NCBI GenBank assembly: GCA_015064315.1
Contig: SVSL01000003.1
Coordinates: 1-64,000, forward strand
From: Oscillospiraceae bacterium
Lineage (GTDB): Bacteria; Bacillota; Clostridia; Oscillospirales; CAG-272
Reading direction: 5' to 3'
DNA: 64,000 nt
Shown here: piece after piece, positions 35,424-43,205 of the stretch
How the letters are laid out: each line of letters begins with the position of its first letter
Position numbering within the stretch: position 1 is the first letter of the stretch
Translations under genes and position numbers: made by a program
Notes under the pieces: model-generated
The model's database searches: none
What the model was told of the DNA's origin: nothing
What the model saw: the letters and a program-made list of their open reading frames with translations, nothing else

Positions 35424-35879
35424 TCAAGATAATTCTTTAACATACAAACGGTCAATTCCGTTCCCGTAATTTACGATATCTTTAACATAGCAATAGCCGT
35501 ATTTCTCGTATAAGCCTATGTGTTCCGTTGGAATATAGGTCTTTTCAAACCCAATCTCTTTGGCATACCGGTTGGCAAACTCGATGAGTCTTCCGCCTAT
35601 TCGATTGCCACGATATTCCTCGCTCACAAAAAGGGTCGATATCCAAGGAAAAATCCGGGGCAAAGGATAATAGTCGGATTTCATGATGGTCACCATTCCA
35701 ACAATTTTTTCATTCGCTATTGCTACGAACGGAGTTTCCCATGCTTCGAATTCCCAATTTTCAAGCACTCTCACCGTATGCTCTTTTACATCCAGCCAAG
35801 AGAAGTTCTTTACAAAGTTCAGCAAGTCATCTGCCAAAGGAGTTCCCTTATCTACTTTTTGAAGTTCAATAGCTTCCAT
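35424..35879 (-). CDS. GNAT family N-acetyltransferase
   Basis: A 151-residue acetyltransferase with the acetyl-CoA loop EEYRGNRIGGRLIEFA (Q/R-x-x-G-x-G pattern, about residues 93-108) and the C-terminal IGLYEKYGYCYVKDI, both GNAT hallmarks. Substrate unknown. The start at 35879 follows GGGAGGT; an ATG at 35903 precedes that site. Confidence 0.87.
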   Translation of the reverse strand: MEAIELQKVDKGTPLADDLLNFVKNFSWLDVKEHTVRVLENWEFEAWETPFVAIANEKIVGMVTIMKSDYYPLPRIFPWISTLFVSEEYRGNRIGGRLIEFANRYAKEIGFEKTYIPTEHIGLYEKYGYCYVKDIVNYGNGIDRLYVKELS

Positions 35880-35959
35880 TTTCCTACCTCCCATATTTTC
35901 CAAATTCTTATTTATCGCTTACATTTACCGTAGATGGATCGTTCCGATTGCACACCCTA

Positions 35960-35997
35960 ATTATAGCATAAAAACCGCAGAAAATCAATCTGCGGTT
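35960..35997 (-). promoter_or_regulatory. GNAT promoter overlapping a hairpin
   Basis: Leftward -35 TTGATT (35983-35988) and -10 TATAAT (35960-35965), 17 bp apart. The -35 lies in the loop of an AACCGCAG/CTGCGGTT hairpin (35973-35980 with 35990-35997), which has a rightward T-run and could itself act as a rightward terminator marking the left border of the capsid module. Confidence 0.5.
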
Positions 35998-36079
35998 TCT
36001 GTTTTTCTGTCGGTAGAGAAAAACGCTCTTTCGGGTGCGCCCCTGTTTCTTCGTTTTTTTGCGACAGCTTCAGATTCGG

Positions 36080-36118
36080 TGGCACACCTTGGCACAAAAT
36101 GACACGGTTGGCACAAAC
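36080..36118 (+). repeat. Helically phased TGGCACA repeats upstream of the terminase genes
   Basis: TGGCACA at 36080, 36090 and 36109 and TGACACG at 36100 recur every 9-10 bases. Such phasing suits cooperative protein binding on one face of DNA. It may be a regulator site or a small-terminase recognition (pac-like) site; no function is proven. Confidence 0.6.
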
Positions 36119-36182
36119 AGGAATGCTAAAATCTTGTTGCACAGAACACATAAGGATGCAAAAAGGAGGTGATAACCTTGGT

Positions 36183-36593
36183 GTGAATCATGAAAAGCAG
36201 GAAGACCGTCAGGTCACTTTGGAAAGCGCGGTGACCGAAGCGGAGCTTCTTGAGCAATTAGACCAATATCTGCAAAGCTGCCGTCCGCCCCCCACGGAGG
36301 AGCGCAAGAATGCGGCGGTCCCCTTCCCCAATCTGGCGGGCTTTTGCCGTCACATGAATTGGGGAAGCACGGAAATGGAGCTTCTCAAGCAATCAAGCCC
36401 CGAGCTTCATGATCGAATCTGCACCGTTTTGGAAGATGAAGCGCTGAATTCCGATCTATCCGCCTCGGTGCTGACCGCCTACCTCAAGCAACGCATCTGG
36501 CGCGCCGAGCCTACTCCCGATAAAAGCGCCGTGTCAGGAGGAGATCAGCTTCGGTTGATCTTCGAGCACGATATTCTGGAGGACGGCTCATGA
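36183..36593 (+). CDS. Probable small terminase subunit
   Basis: A 136-residue acidic protein directly before the large terminase and overlapping it by four bases. The helical content and the block FPNLAGFCRHMNWGSTEMELLK (split here by its W) resemble DNA-recognition subunits of viral packaging motors of Firmicutes, but the assignment rests largely on position. The start is a GTG (36183) 13 bases after a strong AAAAGGAGGTGAT; the ATG at 36160 overlaps that site. Confidence 0.7.
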   Translation: MNHEKQEDRQVTLESAVTEAELLEQLDQYLQSCRPPPTEERKNAAVPFPNLAGFCRHMNWGSTEMELLKQSSPELHDRICTVLEDEALNSDLSASVLTAYLKQRIWRAEPTPDKSAVSGGDQLRLIFEHDILEDGS

Positions 36594-37915
36594 GGATCCC
36601 CTCAAAAACGCGACGGATCCGAGGCAAGCCCAATGAGCGCCAAAAGCTCTTTTTCGCCTCCCGTGCCCGCTATACCGCCTACGGCGGTGCTCGCGGTGGC
36701 GGAAAATCCTGGGCGCTTCGGCGCAAGCTCGTAGGGCTCTGCCTGCGCTATGCCGGAATCCACTGCTTATTGGTCAGACGTTCCCTGGGGGAATTGAAGG
36801 CAAATCACGTTCGTCCCATTCTGGAGGAATACGGCGACGCAGTCTGCTGGCACGAGGGAGAAAAGCTTTTCCGGTTCCCAAACGGAAGCGTGATCGCATT
36901 GGGCTTTTGCGCCTGTGACCGCGACGCATTGCGGTATCAGGGACAGGAATACGACATCATCGCCATCGACGAGGCAACGCAACTGAGCGAATATCAGTTT
37001 TCTATTTTTAAGGCCTGTCTGCGAGGCGTTGGTGACGTTCCAAGAAGAATGTACCTGACCTGCAATCCGGGTGGCATCGGTCACGGGTGGGTCAAAAGAC
37101 TCTTTGTGGATCGGGAATACCGCTCGGATGAAAACGCCGAGGACTATTGCTTTATCCCCGCTCTTGTTTATGACAATCCCGTGCTGCTCAAAGCCGACCC
37201 CGCTTACGTAAAGCAGCTGGAATCCTTGCCCAAAAAGCTGAAGGATGCCTGGCTCTACGGCAGATGGGACGTATTTGAGGGACAGTTTTTTCCCGAATTC
37301 CGTCAAGAGCTTCACGTGGTTGCCAAGGAAGCGATTCCCTCTCCCTTGCGTTATTTTGCGGCAATGGATTACGGCTTTGATATGCTGGCGGCACTCCTTC
37401 TGGGCATTGACCGCGGCGGCAATCTCTTTGTCATCAACGAGGTCTGTATCCCGGGGCTTACCTTACGGGAGGCGGCAGAGCGTGTGGCAGCACTCTGCCG
37501 TGGATATGAGGTTGAATACATCGTTTCCTCCCCCGATCTCTGGAACCGACGGCAGGATACCGGAAGAAGCGGATTTGAAGTCATGCAAGGCGTTTACGGG
37601 ATGCCCCCCATGCAGGCGGCGGATAACCGTCGCGTCCCGGGATGGCGCATCCTAAGGGAGTATCTCAACTCCTCTCAAGAATCGCCCGCACTCCGAATCT
37701 CCTCCGACTGCAAAACGCTGATCCGTTCCCTGCCCGCCCTTCTTTGCGACGCGCTTCGAATCGAGGATGCCTCGGACTCCCCACACGAGATCACCCATGC
37801 CCCCGAGGCACTTCGATATGCCGTTATGAGTCGCAATCGCCCGTGGGAGGAGCGTGACGCGCCCGATCGCAATTTCCGGTTTCCCAAAAAGCCAAGCAGG
37901 CTTTTTTCGGATTGA
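36590..37915 (+). CDS. Large terminase subunit (packaging ATPase-nuclease)
   Basis: Motor that pumps DNA into viral heads. The 441-residue protein has Walker A GGARGGGKS (32-40), Walker B DIIAIDEAT (122-130), the coupling segment MYLTCNPGG (about 154-162) and the RNase-H-like nuclease with Asp residues in FAAMDYGFD (about 264) and VSSPDLWNRR (about 311). All motifs needed for activity are in place. It overlaps the small subunit gene. Confidence 0.92.
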   Translation: MRIPSKTRRIRGKPNERQKLFFASRARYTAYGGARGGGKSWALRRKLVGLCLRYAGIHCLLVRRSLGELKANHVRPILEEYGDAVCWHEGEKLFRFPNGSVIALGFCACDRDALRYQGQEYDIIAIDEATQLSEYQFSIFKACLRGVGDVPRRMYLTCNPGGIGHGWVKRLFVDREYRSDENAEDYCFIPALVYDNPVLLKADPAYVKQLESLPKKLKDAWLYGRWDVFEGQFFPEFRQELHVVAKEAIPSPLRYFAAMDYGFDMLAALLLGIDRGGNLFVINEVCIPGLTLREAAERVAALCRGYEVEYIVSSPDLWNRRQDTGRSGFEVMQGVYGMPPMQAADNRRVPGWRILREYLNSSQESPALRISSDCKTLIRSLPALLCDALRIEDASDSPHEITHAPEALRYAVMSRNRPWEERDAPDRNFRFPKKPSRLFSD

Positions 37916-37978
37916 TCCTTCCTGTGTTCTGTGCAGCGCAAAGCGCCAATCCCATGCATTCTTTGAAAGGAAAAAACT

Positions 37979-39691
37979 ATGTCAAAAATCAAAATTGAAA
38001 AAGCCTATGCAAAACATCGAGTCAGCTCCTTTGGCGGTATGCGGGAAGGGCTCTCCAAAAACGGCGAAAGTGCCTCGGATATCCGCAATTTACGGATCAC
38101 CTCCGACGGCTCTTTGGAAAAGAGAAGCGGATGGAGGCTGTGGAAAAGCTTCTCCGACCCTTTAAGAGGCTTTTGGGAAGGTACCCTTAACGACGAATAT
38201 TACGTCTTTGCGGTAGCCGGAAAAAATCTCTATCGGGTGTATGACACCCAAAATTCCGTTCTGATCGGCTTGCTGAACACCACAGAGGGACAAATCCACT
38301 TTTTGCGATACAACGACAGGCTCTATCTGCCGGACGGCGATACGATCCGCGTGTTTGACACCGACACCGAGAGCTTCATTTTGGCAAGAGGCTACGTTCC
38401 CTTGTACGGGCGCAACTGGCATCCCACCCAAATGGGCGACGTCAACGAGCCCCTCAACCTGATGAATCAAAATCTCCGCATCCACTATCTGAACGCAAGG
38501 GGAGAAAAAAGCTTTACACTTCCCTTTTTTGCCTCCTCATTGGACAGCGTACGGGTAAACAACCAAAGAACCACTGCCTATACCTTTACGCCCGGCAGCG
38601 ATAGCTTTACCCTTCCCTCCGCAGCCGCGGGAGACTCGGTGGAGGTCGCCATGACGATCAGCGGTACCAACGCACTGAATCAACAGCTGCATCGCGTCAC
38701 AAGGGGCTGCCTGTACCGCAACGGAGCCCTGGAGCAGCTCTTTCTCTACGGCGCGCCTCAAGGATACAGAATCTTCGGAACCACAAGTGTCAGCGACATT
38801 ATGCTCGCCGCCTGCTCGGTTTTCTATTCCGATTGCGATCCTCTGTATTGCACGCAAAGCCAGATGCTTTTGATCGGTGACACCGATCACCCCGTAACAG
38901 CAATCACGCCAAACTTCGATCGCCTCCTGGCGTTTACCACAAAAGAGACCCACAGCATCAGTATTGACCGGGATCAACTCTACTCCTATCCCGTGCTTTC
39001 CGATCTCGGCTGCAGCGCAAAGGATGCGACGGCACAAATCGGAAACGACGTTATTGTATTGAACGCGCGTGGCGTCTGTCGCTTACACGCTACCGCATCC
39101 GATCCCGACAGTCTTTCGGTGAGTAACCTTTCCGAAGCACTTGGAACAACTTGGAGCAAAAATCTTTCGGAAAGCACGGTATTCTTCTGGGACAACGTCA
39201 AGCAGGAGCTTTGGGTCATGGACACCTCCAAATACAACGAGGGAATTGTCTGGATCTGGAACGCGGAATTGGAGGAATGGTATTGCTTTGATGGAATCCG
39301 CGCGCTCTTCTTCGCATTCTATCAAGGAAAAATTCTGTTTGGGGCGGAAAAGGATCTGCGTATATTTGAGGAAGGACTCGGCAACGACGGCGGAACGGAT
39401 TTCAATGCCTACTATCAAAGCAATTACATGAGCTTTGATTCTGCCTCCGCTATCAAAAGAGCCTTGCGAGTCGTTATTTCCGCCACCACCGACGGCTCGG
39501 ATCTGCAATTGGATCTGGAAACCGAAAATATGCTTCGAAGCTTTTTATTGGAAGGCAAAAACAGAAACGCCCCCTCCGTTCTCGACGTTCGCTTTGCCCC
39601 CGGCCGTTTTCGATTTTTCCGTTATCGGATCACCTGCATAGGCAACCGTGCCTCTAAAATTCACGAGGCAAATTTCTTTACCACTCTCTGA
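37979..39691 (+). CDS. Probable head-completion / packaged-DNA stabilisation protein (gp10-like)
   Basis: A 570-residue protein rich in short beta-strands with repeated kelch- or WD-like units (for example YYVFAVAGKNLYRVYDT, RLYLPDGDTIRVFDTDTE and QELWVMDTSKYNEGIVWIW), suggesting a beta-propeller. In P22-like viruses a similar protein (gp10) plugs the portal after packaging. Position between terminase and portal supports a head role, but identity is inferred. AAAGGAAAAAACT precedes the ATG. Confidence 0.6.
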   Translation: MSKIKIEKAYAKHRVSSFGGMREGLSKNGESASDIRNLRITSDGSLEKRSGWRLWKSFSDPLRGFWEGTLNDEYYVFAVAGKNLYRVYDTQNSVLIGLLNTTEGQIHFLRYNDRLYLPDGDTIRVFDTDTESFILARGYVPLYGRNWHPTQMGDVNEPLNLMNQNLRIHYLNARGEKSFTLPFFASSLDSVRVNNQRTTAYTFTPGSDSFTLPSAAAGDSVEVAMTISGTNALNQQLHRVTRGCLYRNGALEQLFLYGAPQGYRIFGTTSVSDIMLAACSVFYSDCDPLYCTQSQMLLIGDTDHPVTAITPNFDRLLAFTTKETHSISIDRDQLYSYPVLSDLGCSAKDATAQIGNDVIVLNARGVCRLHATASDPDSLSVSNLSEALGTTWSKNLSESTVFFWDNVKQELWVMDTSKYNEGIVWIWNAELEEWYCFDGIRALFFAFYQGKILFGAEKDLRIFEEGLGNDGGTDFNAYYQSNYMSFDSASAIKRALRVVISATTDGSDLQLDLETENMLRSFLLEGKNRNAPSVLDVRFAPGRFRFFRYRITCIGNRASKIHEANFFTTL

Positions 39692-39703
39692 GAAAGGAGT
39701 AAT

Positions 39704-41248
39704 ATGGAATTTTCTATTGAAAAAACATGGAAACAGTACGAAGCAGGAAAGGAACACAAGCGCCGCATCGGACTTTACGAGACCGTAAGAAGAAACGAGC
39801 GCTTTTACCGAGGAGATCAGTGGTCGGGAAGCAACGCGGATCTTCCCCATCCGGTGTTCAATCTGACCCGTCGCATCACCGACTATCTGGTCTGCGCCGT
39901 AGCCCCCGAGCGGCTCACCGTAACCTACACCGACGACAAGCTTCCCTTTATCGACAACGCGAGTCTTCGCGCCACCGTTCAAAACGGACTGACGCTGCTC
40001 AGTAAAAACGCCTCCTACCGCTGGAAGCAGAATCAGATGAACGCGCTCTCCTATCAGGCGCTCATGGATGCGGCAATCTCGGGAGACGGTGTATTCTACT
40101 GCTGGTGGGACGCCCAACATCAAAACGGGCAACCCTTTCTGGGGGACATCCGCACCGATCTTTTGGACAACGTCAATCTTTTCGTAGCCGACGTCAACCG
40201 CGCCGATCTGCAATCCCAGGATTATATCATTCTCTCGGGAAGAGCTACGGTGGAGGCACTTCGGAACGAAGCCCGCGATGCGGGAAGAACGGAAGAGGAT
40301 TTGCTGCATATCGTTCCGGACAGTGATCTTGACGGTGCCTTTGACAACGGTCTTTCAGCAGAGCAGATCGGGTGTGAAAAGGCAACCTATCTGATCTGCT
40401 TTTATCGGGACGGCGGTGAGGTGGTCTTTGAAAAATCCACCAAAAACTGTCTGATCAAAAAGGTGCGAACCGGACTCAAGTACTATCCCGTTGCCTATTT
40501 TAACTGGCACGGAACCAAAAACAGCTTCCACGGCTTCTCCCCCGTCAGCGATCTCATTGCCAATCAGAAGTATATCAACACCGCCTATGCCATGGCAATG
40601 AAGCACATGAGCGACACGGCGTTCTCCAAGATCATCTATGACAAATCCAGAATTCCCGAATGGTCCAACGAGGTTGGAGAAGCCATTGCCGCCATGGGCG
40701 GCGGCAACGTTGCCGATGCGGTATCCGTGGTTGGCGTTGGCAGTATGCAGGAGGGATACCTGGATCTGATCTCCAACGTCATTGATACTACCAAGGATAT
40801 GATGGGCGCCACCGACTCGGCGTTGGGCAACGAGGAGGCGCACAACACCAGTGCGATCCTTGCCCTGCAAAAGGTATCGCAGATCTCCCTGTTACAGGTA
40901 AAGGCAAACTTCTGCAAATGCATTGGAGAGCTTGCTACCATCTGGGCGGATATGCTTTGTACCTACTGTCCGCAGGAGCGTCTTCTGGCAGTCATCGGTG
41001 AGAACGGCGTTGAAGCCGATCACGTTGACTACGCGTTGCTTCGTCAGGAGCTTCTGCGTGCCACCGCGGAGCTGGAGGATGCCGGACAGTTCTCTGCCTC
41101 GGCTACGGTAACGCTTCTCGACAAGCTGCTGGAAAAGCAGTATCTGAGCGTGGAGCAATACTTGGAGCTTCTCCCTGCGGGAAGCATTACGAATCGCGAA
41201 GCGCTGATTCAAAAAATCCATGAGAAAGGAACGATGCAAAATGAATGA
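39704..41248 (+). CDS. Portal protein (P22-like)
   Basis: A 514-residue protein forming the dodecameric DNA entry ring of the head. The N-terminal RNERFYRGDQW and the PVFNLTRRITDYLV block, the central KYINTAYAMAMKHMSDTAF and the LGNEEAHNTSAILALQKVS region are typical of podovirus-type portals. A long C-terminal helical region (about 400-514) corresponds to the crown or barrel. GAAAGGAG precedes the ATG, and the stop overlaps the next gene. Confidence 0.88.
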   Translation: MEFSIEKTWKQYEAGKEHKRRIGLYETVRRNERFYRGDQWSGSNADLPHPVFNLTRRITDYLVCAVAPERLTVTYTDDKLPFIDNASLRATVQNGLTLLSKNASYRWKQNQMNALSYQALMDAAISGDGVFYCWWDAQHQNGQPFLGDIRTDLLDNVNLFVADVNRADLQSQDYIILSGRATVEALRNEARDAGRTEEDLLHIVPDSDLDGAFDNGLSAEQIGCEKATYLICFYRDGGEVVFEKSTKNCLIKKVRTGLKYYPVAYFNWHGTKNSFHGFSPVSDLIANQKYINTAYAMAMKHMSDTAFSKIIYDKSRIPEWSNEVGEAIAAMGGGNVADAVSVVGVGSMQEGYLDLISNVIDTTKDMMGATDSALGNEEAHNTSAILALQKVSQISLLQVKANFCKCIGELATIWADMLCTYCPQERLLAVIGENGVEADHVDYALLRQELLRATAELEDAGQFSASATVTLLDKLLEKQYLSVEQYLELLPAGSITNREALIQKIHEKGTMQNE

Positions 41249-41864
41249 AGAACTGGTTGAAGCAATGCAAGAGCCGTCGGATCAGACGGAATGCCATTCG
41301 ACACCTTCACAGGTTGAGGAAGCAATCCCCACAGAAATCCCTCCCACCCAAGCAACGAAAAGAGGTGAGACATGTGAAGAGCTTTTTGAAGAAGCTGTTG
41401 AAGATTCTTCTCTTTCTGAGAATCCCGATCAGGATCCTGATCCTGATCGCAAAGGCGATGAGCAGGACGCGTCAGGAGAGCTTGAGCGATTGCGAAATGA
41501 ACTGAAGGCTCTGCGCGAGCAGCTGGCACACAAGGATGCTCGCTTGGAGCAGATCAGCGCAGAATTTGAAGAATTCAACACACTGTACCCCAACACGCCT
41601 CTGTCCTCCTTAGAGGACCGTGTGTGGGCTGACGTGCAAAAAGGAATTCCCATTGCCGCCGCCTATGCGTTGGAAAGAAGACGGCAGGAGCACACCGCGC
41701 GTGCCGCGGCGATCTCCAATACGCAAAACGCATTCCGATCCTCCGGTGCGCTGGAGCCCACACAATCCGATTATTTTTCCCCCGCAGAGGTTCGCGCCAT
41801 GTCGCAAAGCGAAATTCGCGCGAACTATCAAAAAATCATTCAGTCCATGCAAAAATGGCACTGA
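41241..41864 (+). CDS. Scaffolding protein
   Basis: A 207-residue, strongly acidic and Gln/Glu-rich protein with a predicted coiled coil (about 78-115, ELERLRNELKALREQLAHKD). A C-terminal helix ends in YQKIIQSMQKWH, which would suit coat-protein contact. Location between portal and coat is where scaffolds lie in tailed viruses. The ATG at 41241 overlaps the portal stop by eight bases; AAAGGA lies upstream. Confidence 0.75.
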   Translation: MNEELVEAMQEPSDQTECHSTPSQVEEAIPTEIPPTQATKRGETCEELFEEAVEDSSLSENPDQDPDPDRKGDEQDASGELERLRNELKALREQLAHKDARLEQISAEFEEFNTLYPNTPLSSLEDRVWADVQKGIPIAAAYALERRRQEHTARAAAISNTQNAFRSSGALEPTQSDYFSPAEVRAMSQSEIRANYQKIIQSMQKWH

Positions 41865-41903
41865 AGCTAACAACATTTTATTTCAGAAAGGATTTTAAAA
41901 ATT

Positions 41904-42764
41904 ATGGCTATTACAAATTTTATTCCCGCTGTTTGGAGCGAGCATCTTCTTCAGGATCTGGAAAAGCAGTACGTTGGCGTTGCCCACTGCACCCGTGAGT
42001 TTGAAGGCGACATTAAGGAAAAAGGCAACGTGGTAAAGATTGGCGGACTTTCCAACGTAAGAGTCTCCAACTACCAGAAGGACACCAATATGTCTGCTCC
42101 CGAGTCGCTCTCCACCGACGTACAGGAGCTTGTCATCAATCAGGCAAAGTACTTCAATTTCCAGATCGATGACATCAACCGCGTACAGTCCAGCCCCTCC
42201 TTGATGAGTGCCGCGCTGAAAAAGGCAGCCAGCGCACTGGCAAACGAGGCAGATCGCTACATCTTCAATCTGGTTGGATCTACTGAGCTGGGAGGTGATT
42301 ATGAGATTACAAGCGGAGAGGAAATCATCGACGTGATTCTTGCAGTACGCGCCCAGATGATGCTAAGAAGTAACGTTGAGCCCGATGATCTTGTAATTGA
42401 GGTATCTCCCGAGGTGGCGACTCATATTCTCAAGACCAAGCTCGCGATTGCCGGTGACAATCACGACGTTTTGGAAAAGGGATTCATCGGAAATCTGTTC
42501 GGTTGCAAGGTCTACGTTTCCAACAACATCTATTATAGCAAATACGATGGCCTCAACACGCACAGATGTCTGCTCCGTTCCAAGCGCGCCATTGCCTTTG
42601 CAGAGCAGCTTTCCGAGATTGAGGCATACCGTCCCGAGCTGAGATTTGCGGATGCGGTAAAGGGACTTTACCTGTTTGGCGCAAAGGTGGTTTACCCCTA
42701 CGAGATCGCCGTCCTGAACCTGAACCTTCCCATTTCTCCCTACGAAAACAACTACGACGAATAA
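41904..42764 (+). CDS. Major capsid (coat) protein
   Basis: A 286-residue HK97-fold coat protein. The start FIPAVWSEHLLQDLEKQYVG is characteristic of coat proteins of P22-type and related Firmicutes phages. KYFNFQIDDINRVQSS forms the E-loop/spine area, and the IEVSPEVATHILKTK and LFGCKVYVSNNIY blocks belong to the A-domain. No delta-domain protease site or prohead protease gene is present, consistent with scaffold-dependent assembly. GAAAGGAT precedes the ATG. Confidence 0.9.
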   Translation: MAITNFIPAVWSEHLLQDLEKQYVGVAHCTREFEGDIKEKGNVVKIGGLSNVRVSNYQKDTNMSAPESLSTDVQELVINQAKYFNFQIDDINRVQSSPSLMSAALKKAASALANEADRYIFNLVGSTELGGDYEITSGEEIIDVILAVRAQMMLRSNVEPDDLVIEVSPEVATHILKTKLAIAGDNHDVLEKGFIGNLFGCKVYVSNNIYYSKYDGLNTHRCLLRSKRAIAFAEQLSEIEAYRPELRFADAVKGLYLFGAKVVYPYEIAVLNLNLPISPYENNYDE

Positions 42765-42776
42765 TCGAGGTGACGT

Positions 42777-43169
42777 ATGACCTACCGTGAGTTGTATGAT
42801 TCGGCTTTGCGGATCGTTTCGGAAACCGACGAAAACACCAACATGGACTACGAGGAGCGCGCGGAATATATTCTTGCCGCCTTCTGCTCCGAGTGTGCCG
42901 GCATCAACAAAAAATACTGCAAGGCAAACAGCCTGACAGAAACAGACTTTTCGCCCAAATCCGTTGTGCCGCTGAGCGAACGCTTCCCTCTTCATGAGGT
43001 CTTCGTTCCTGCAGCCGTCTATTATCTCGGTGCCATGCTGGTATCCGACGAAAACGAATCCCTGAGTGACCGTCTCTTTGCCCTCTACACCGACGCGATC
43101 TCCGCCATTCAGGAGGGACTCCCCTGGTCGAATCACAAAATCGTCAATCGTTATCCCAATATGACTTAA
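42777..43169 (+). CDS. Probable head-tail connector / adaptor protein
   Basis: A 130-residue mostly helical protein (TYRELYDSALRIVSE at the start, then LHEVFVPAAVYYLGAMLVSD) that resembles gp6/gp4-type adaptors joining portal to tail. The family call rests on size, helicity and position after the coat gene. No tail gene follows; a terminator ends the module. Confidence 0.6.
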   Translation: MTYRELYDSALRIVSETDENTNMDYEERAEYILAAFCSECAGINKKYCKANSLTETDFSPKSVVPLSERFPLHEVFVPAAVYYLGAMLVSDENESLSDRLFALYTDAISAIQEGLPWSNHKIVNRYPNMT

Positions 43170-43173
43170 AAAA

Positions 43174-43202
43174 AGGACCAAACGGCAACGCCGTTTGGTC
43201 CT
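43174..43202. terminator. Bidirectional terminator between capsid module and spoIIE
   Basis: A perfect 13-bp stem (43174-43186 with 43190-43202) with an AAC loop, flanked by an A-run and CTTTTAG. Confidence 0.9.
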
Positions 43203-43205
43203 CTT

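Larger units (their letters stand above)
36183..43169 (+). mobile_element. Stand-alone phage-type head and packaging module
   Basis: Seven tightly spaced co-directional genes: small terminase, large terminase, gp10-like protein, portal, scaffold, coat and a connector-like protein. All frames are intact and gaps are short or overlapping. There is no integrase, repressor, replication, lysis, tail, tailspike, ejection or protease gene on either side. The neighbours are host genes (GNAT on the left, spoIIE on the right), and terminators mark both edges. Codon use looks like that of the chromosome. The set would suffice for making and filling a P22-like head. Confidence 0.8.

Noticed and set aside
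36080-36118. CRISPR array
   Set aside because: The 7-bp units at 9-10 bp spacing have no spacers of CRISPR length, and no cas genes are near.
36183-43169. Complete prophage
   Set aside because: No integrase, repressor, replication, tail or lysis genes, and no attachment repeats seen at the borders.
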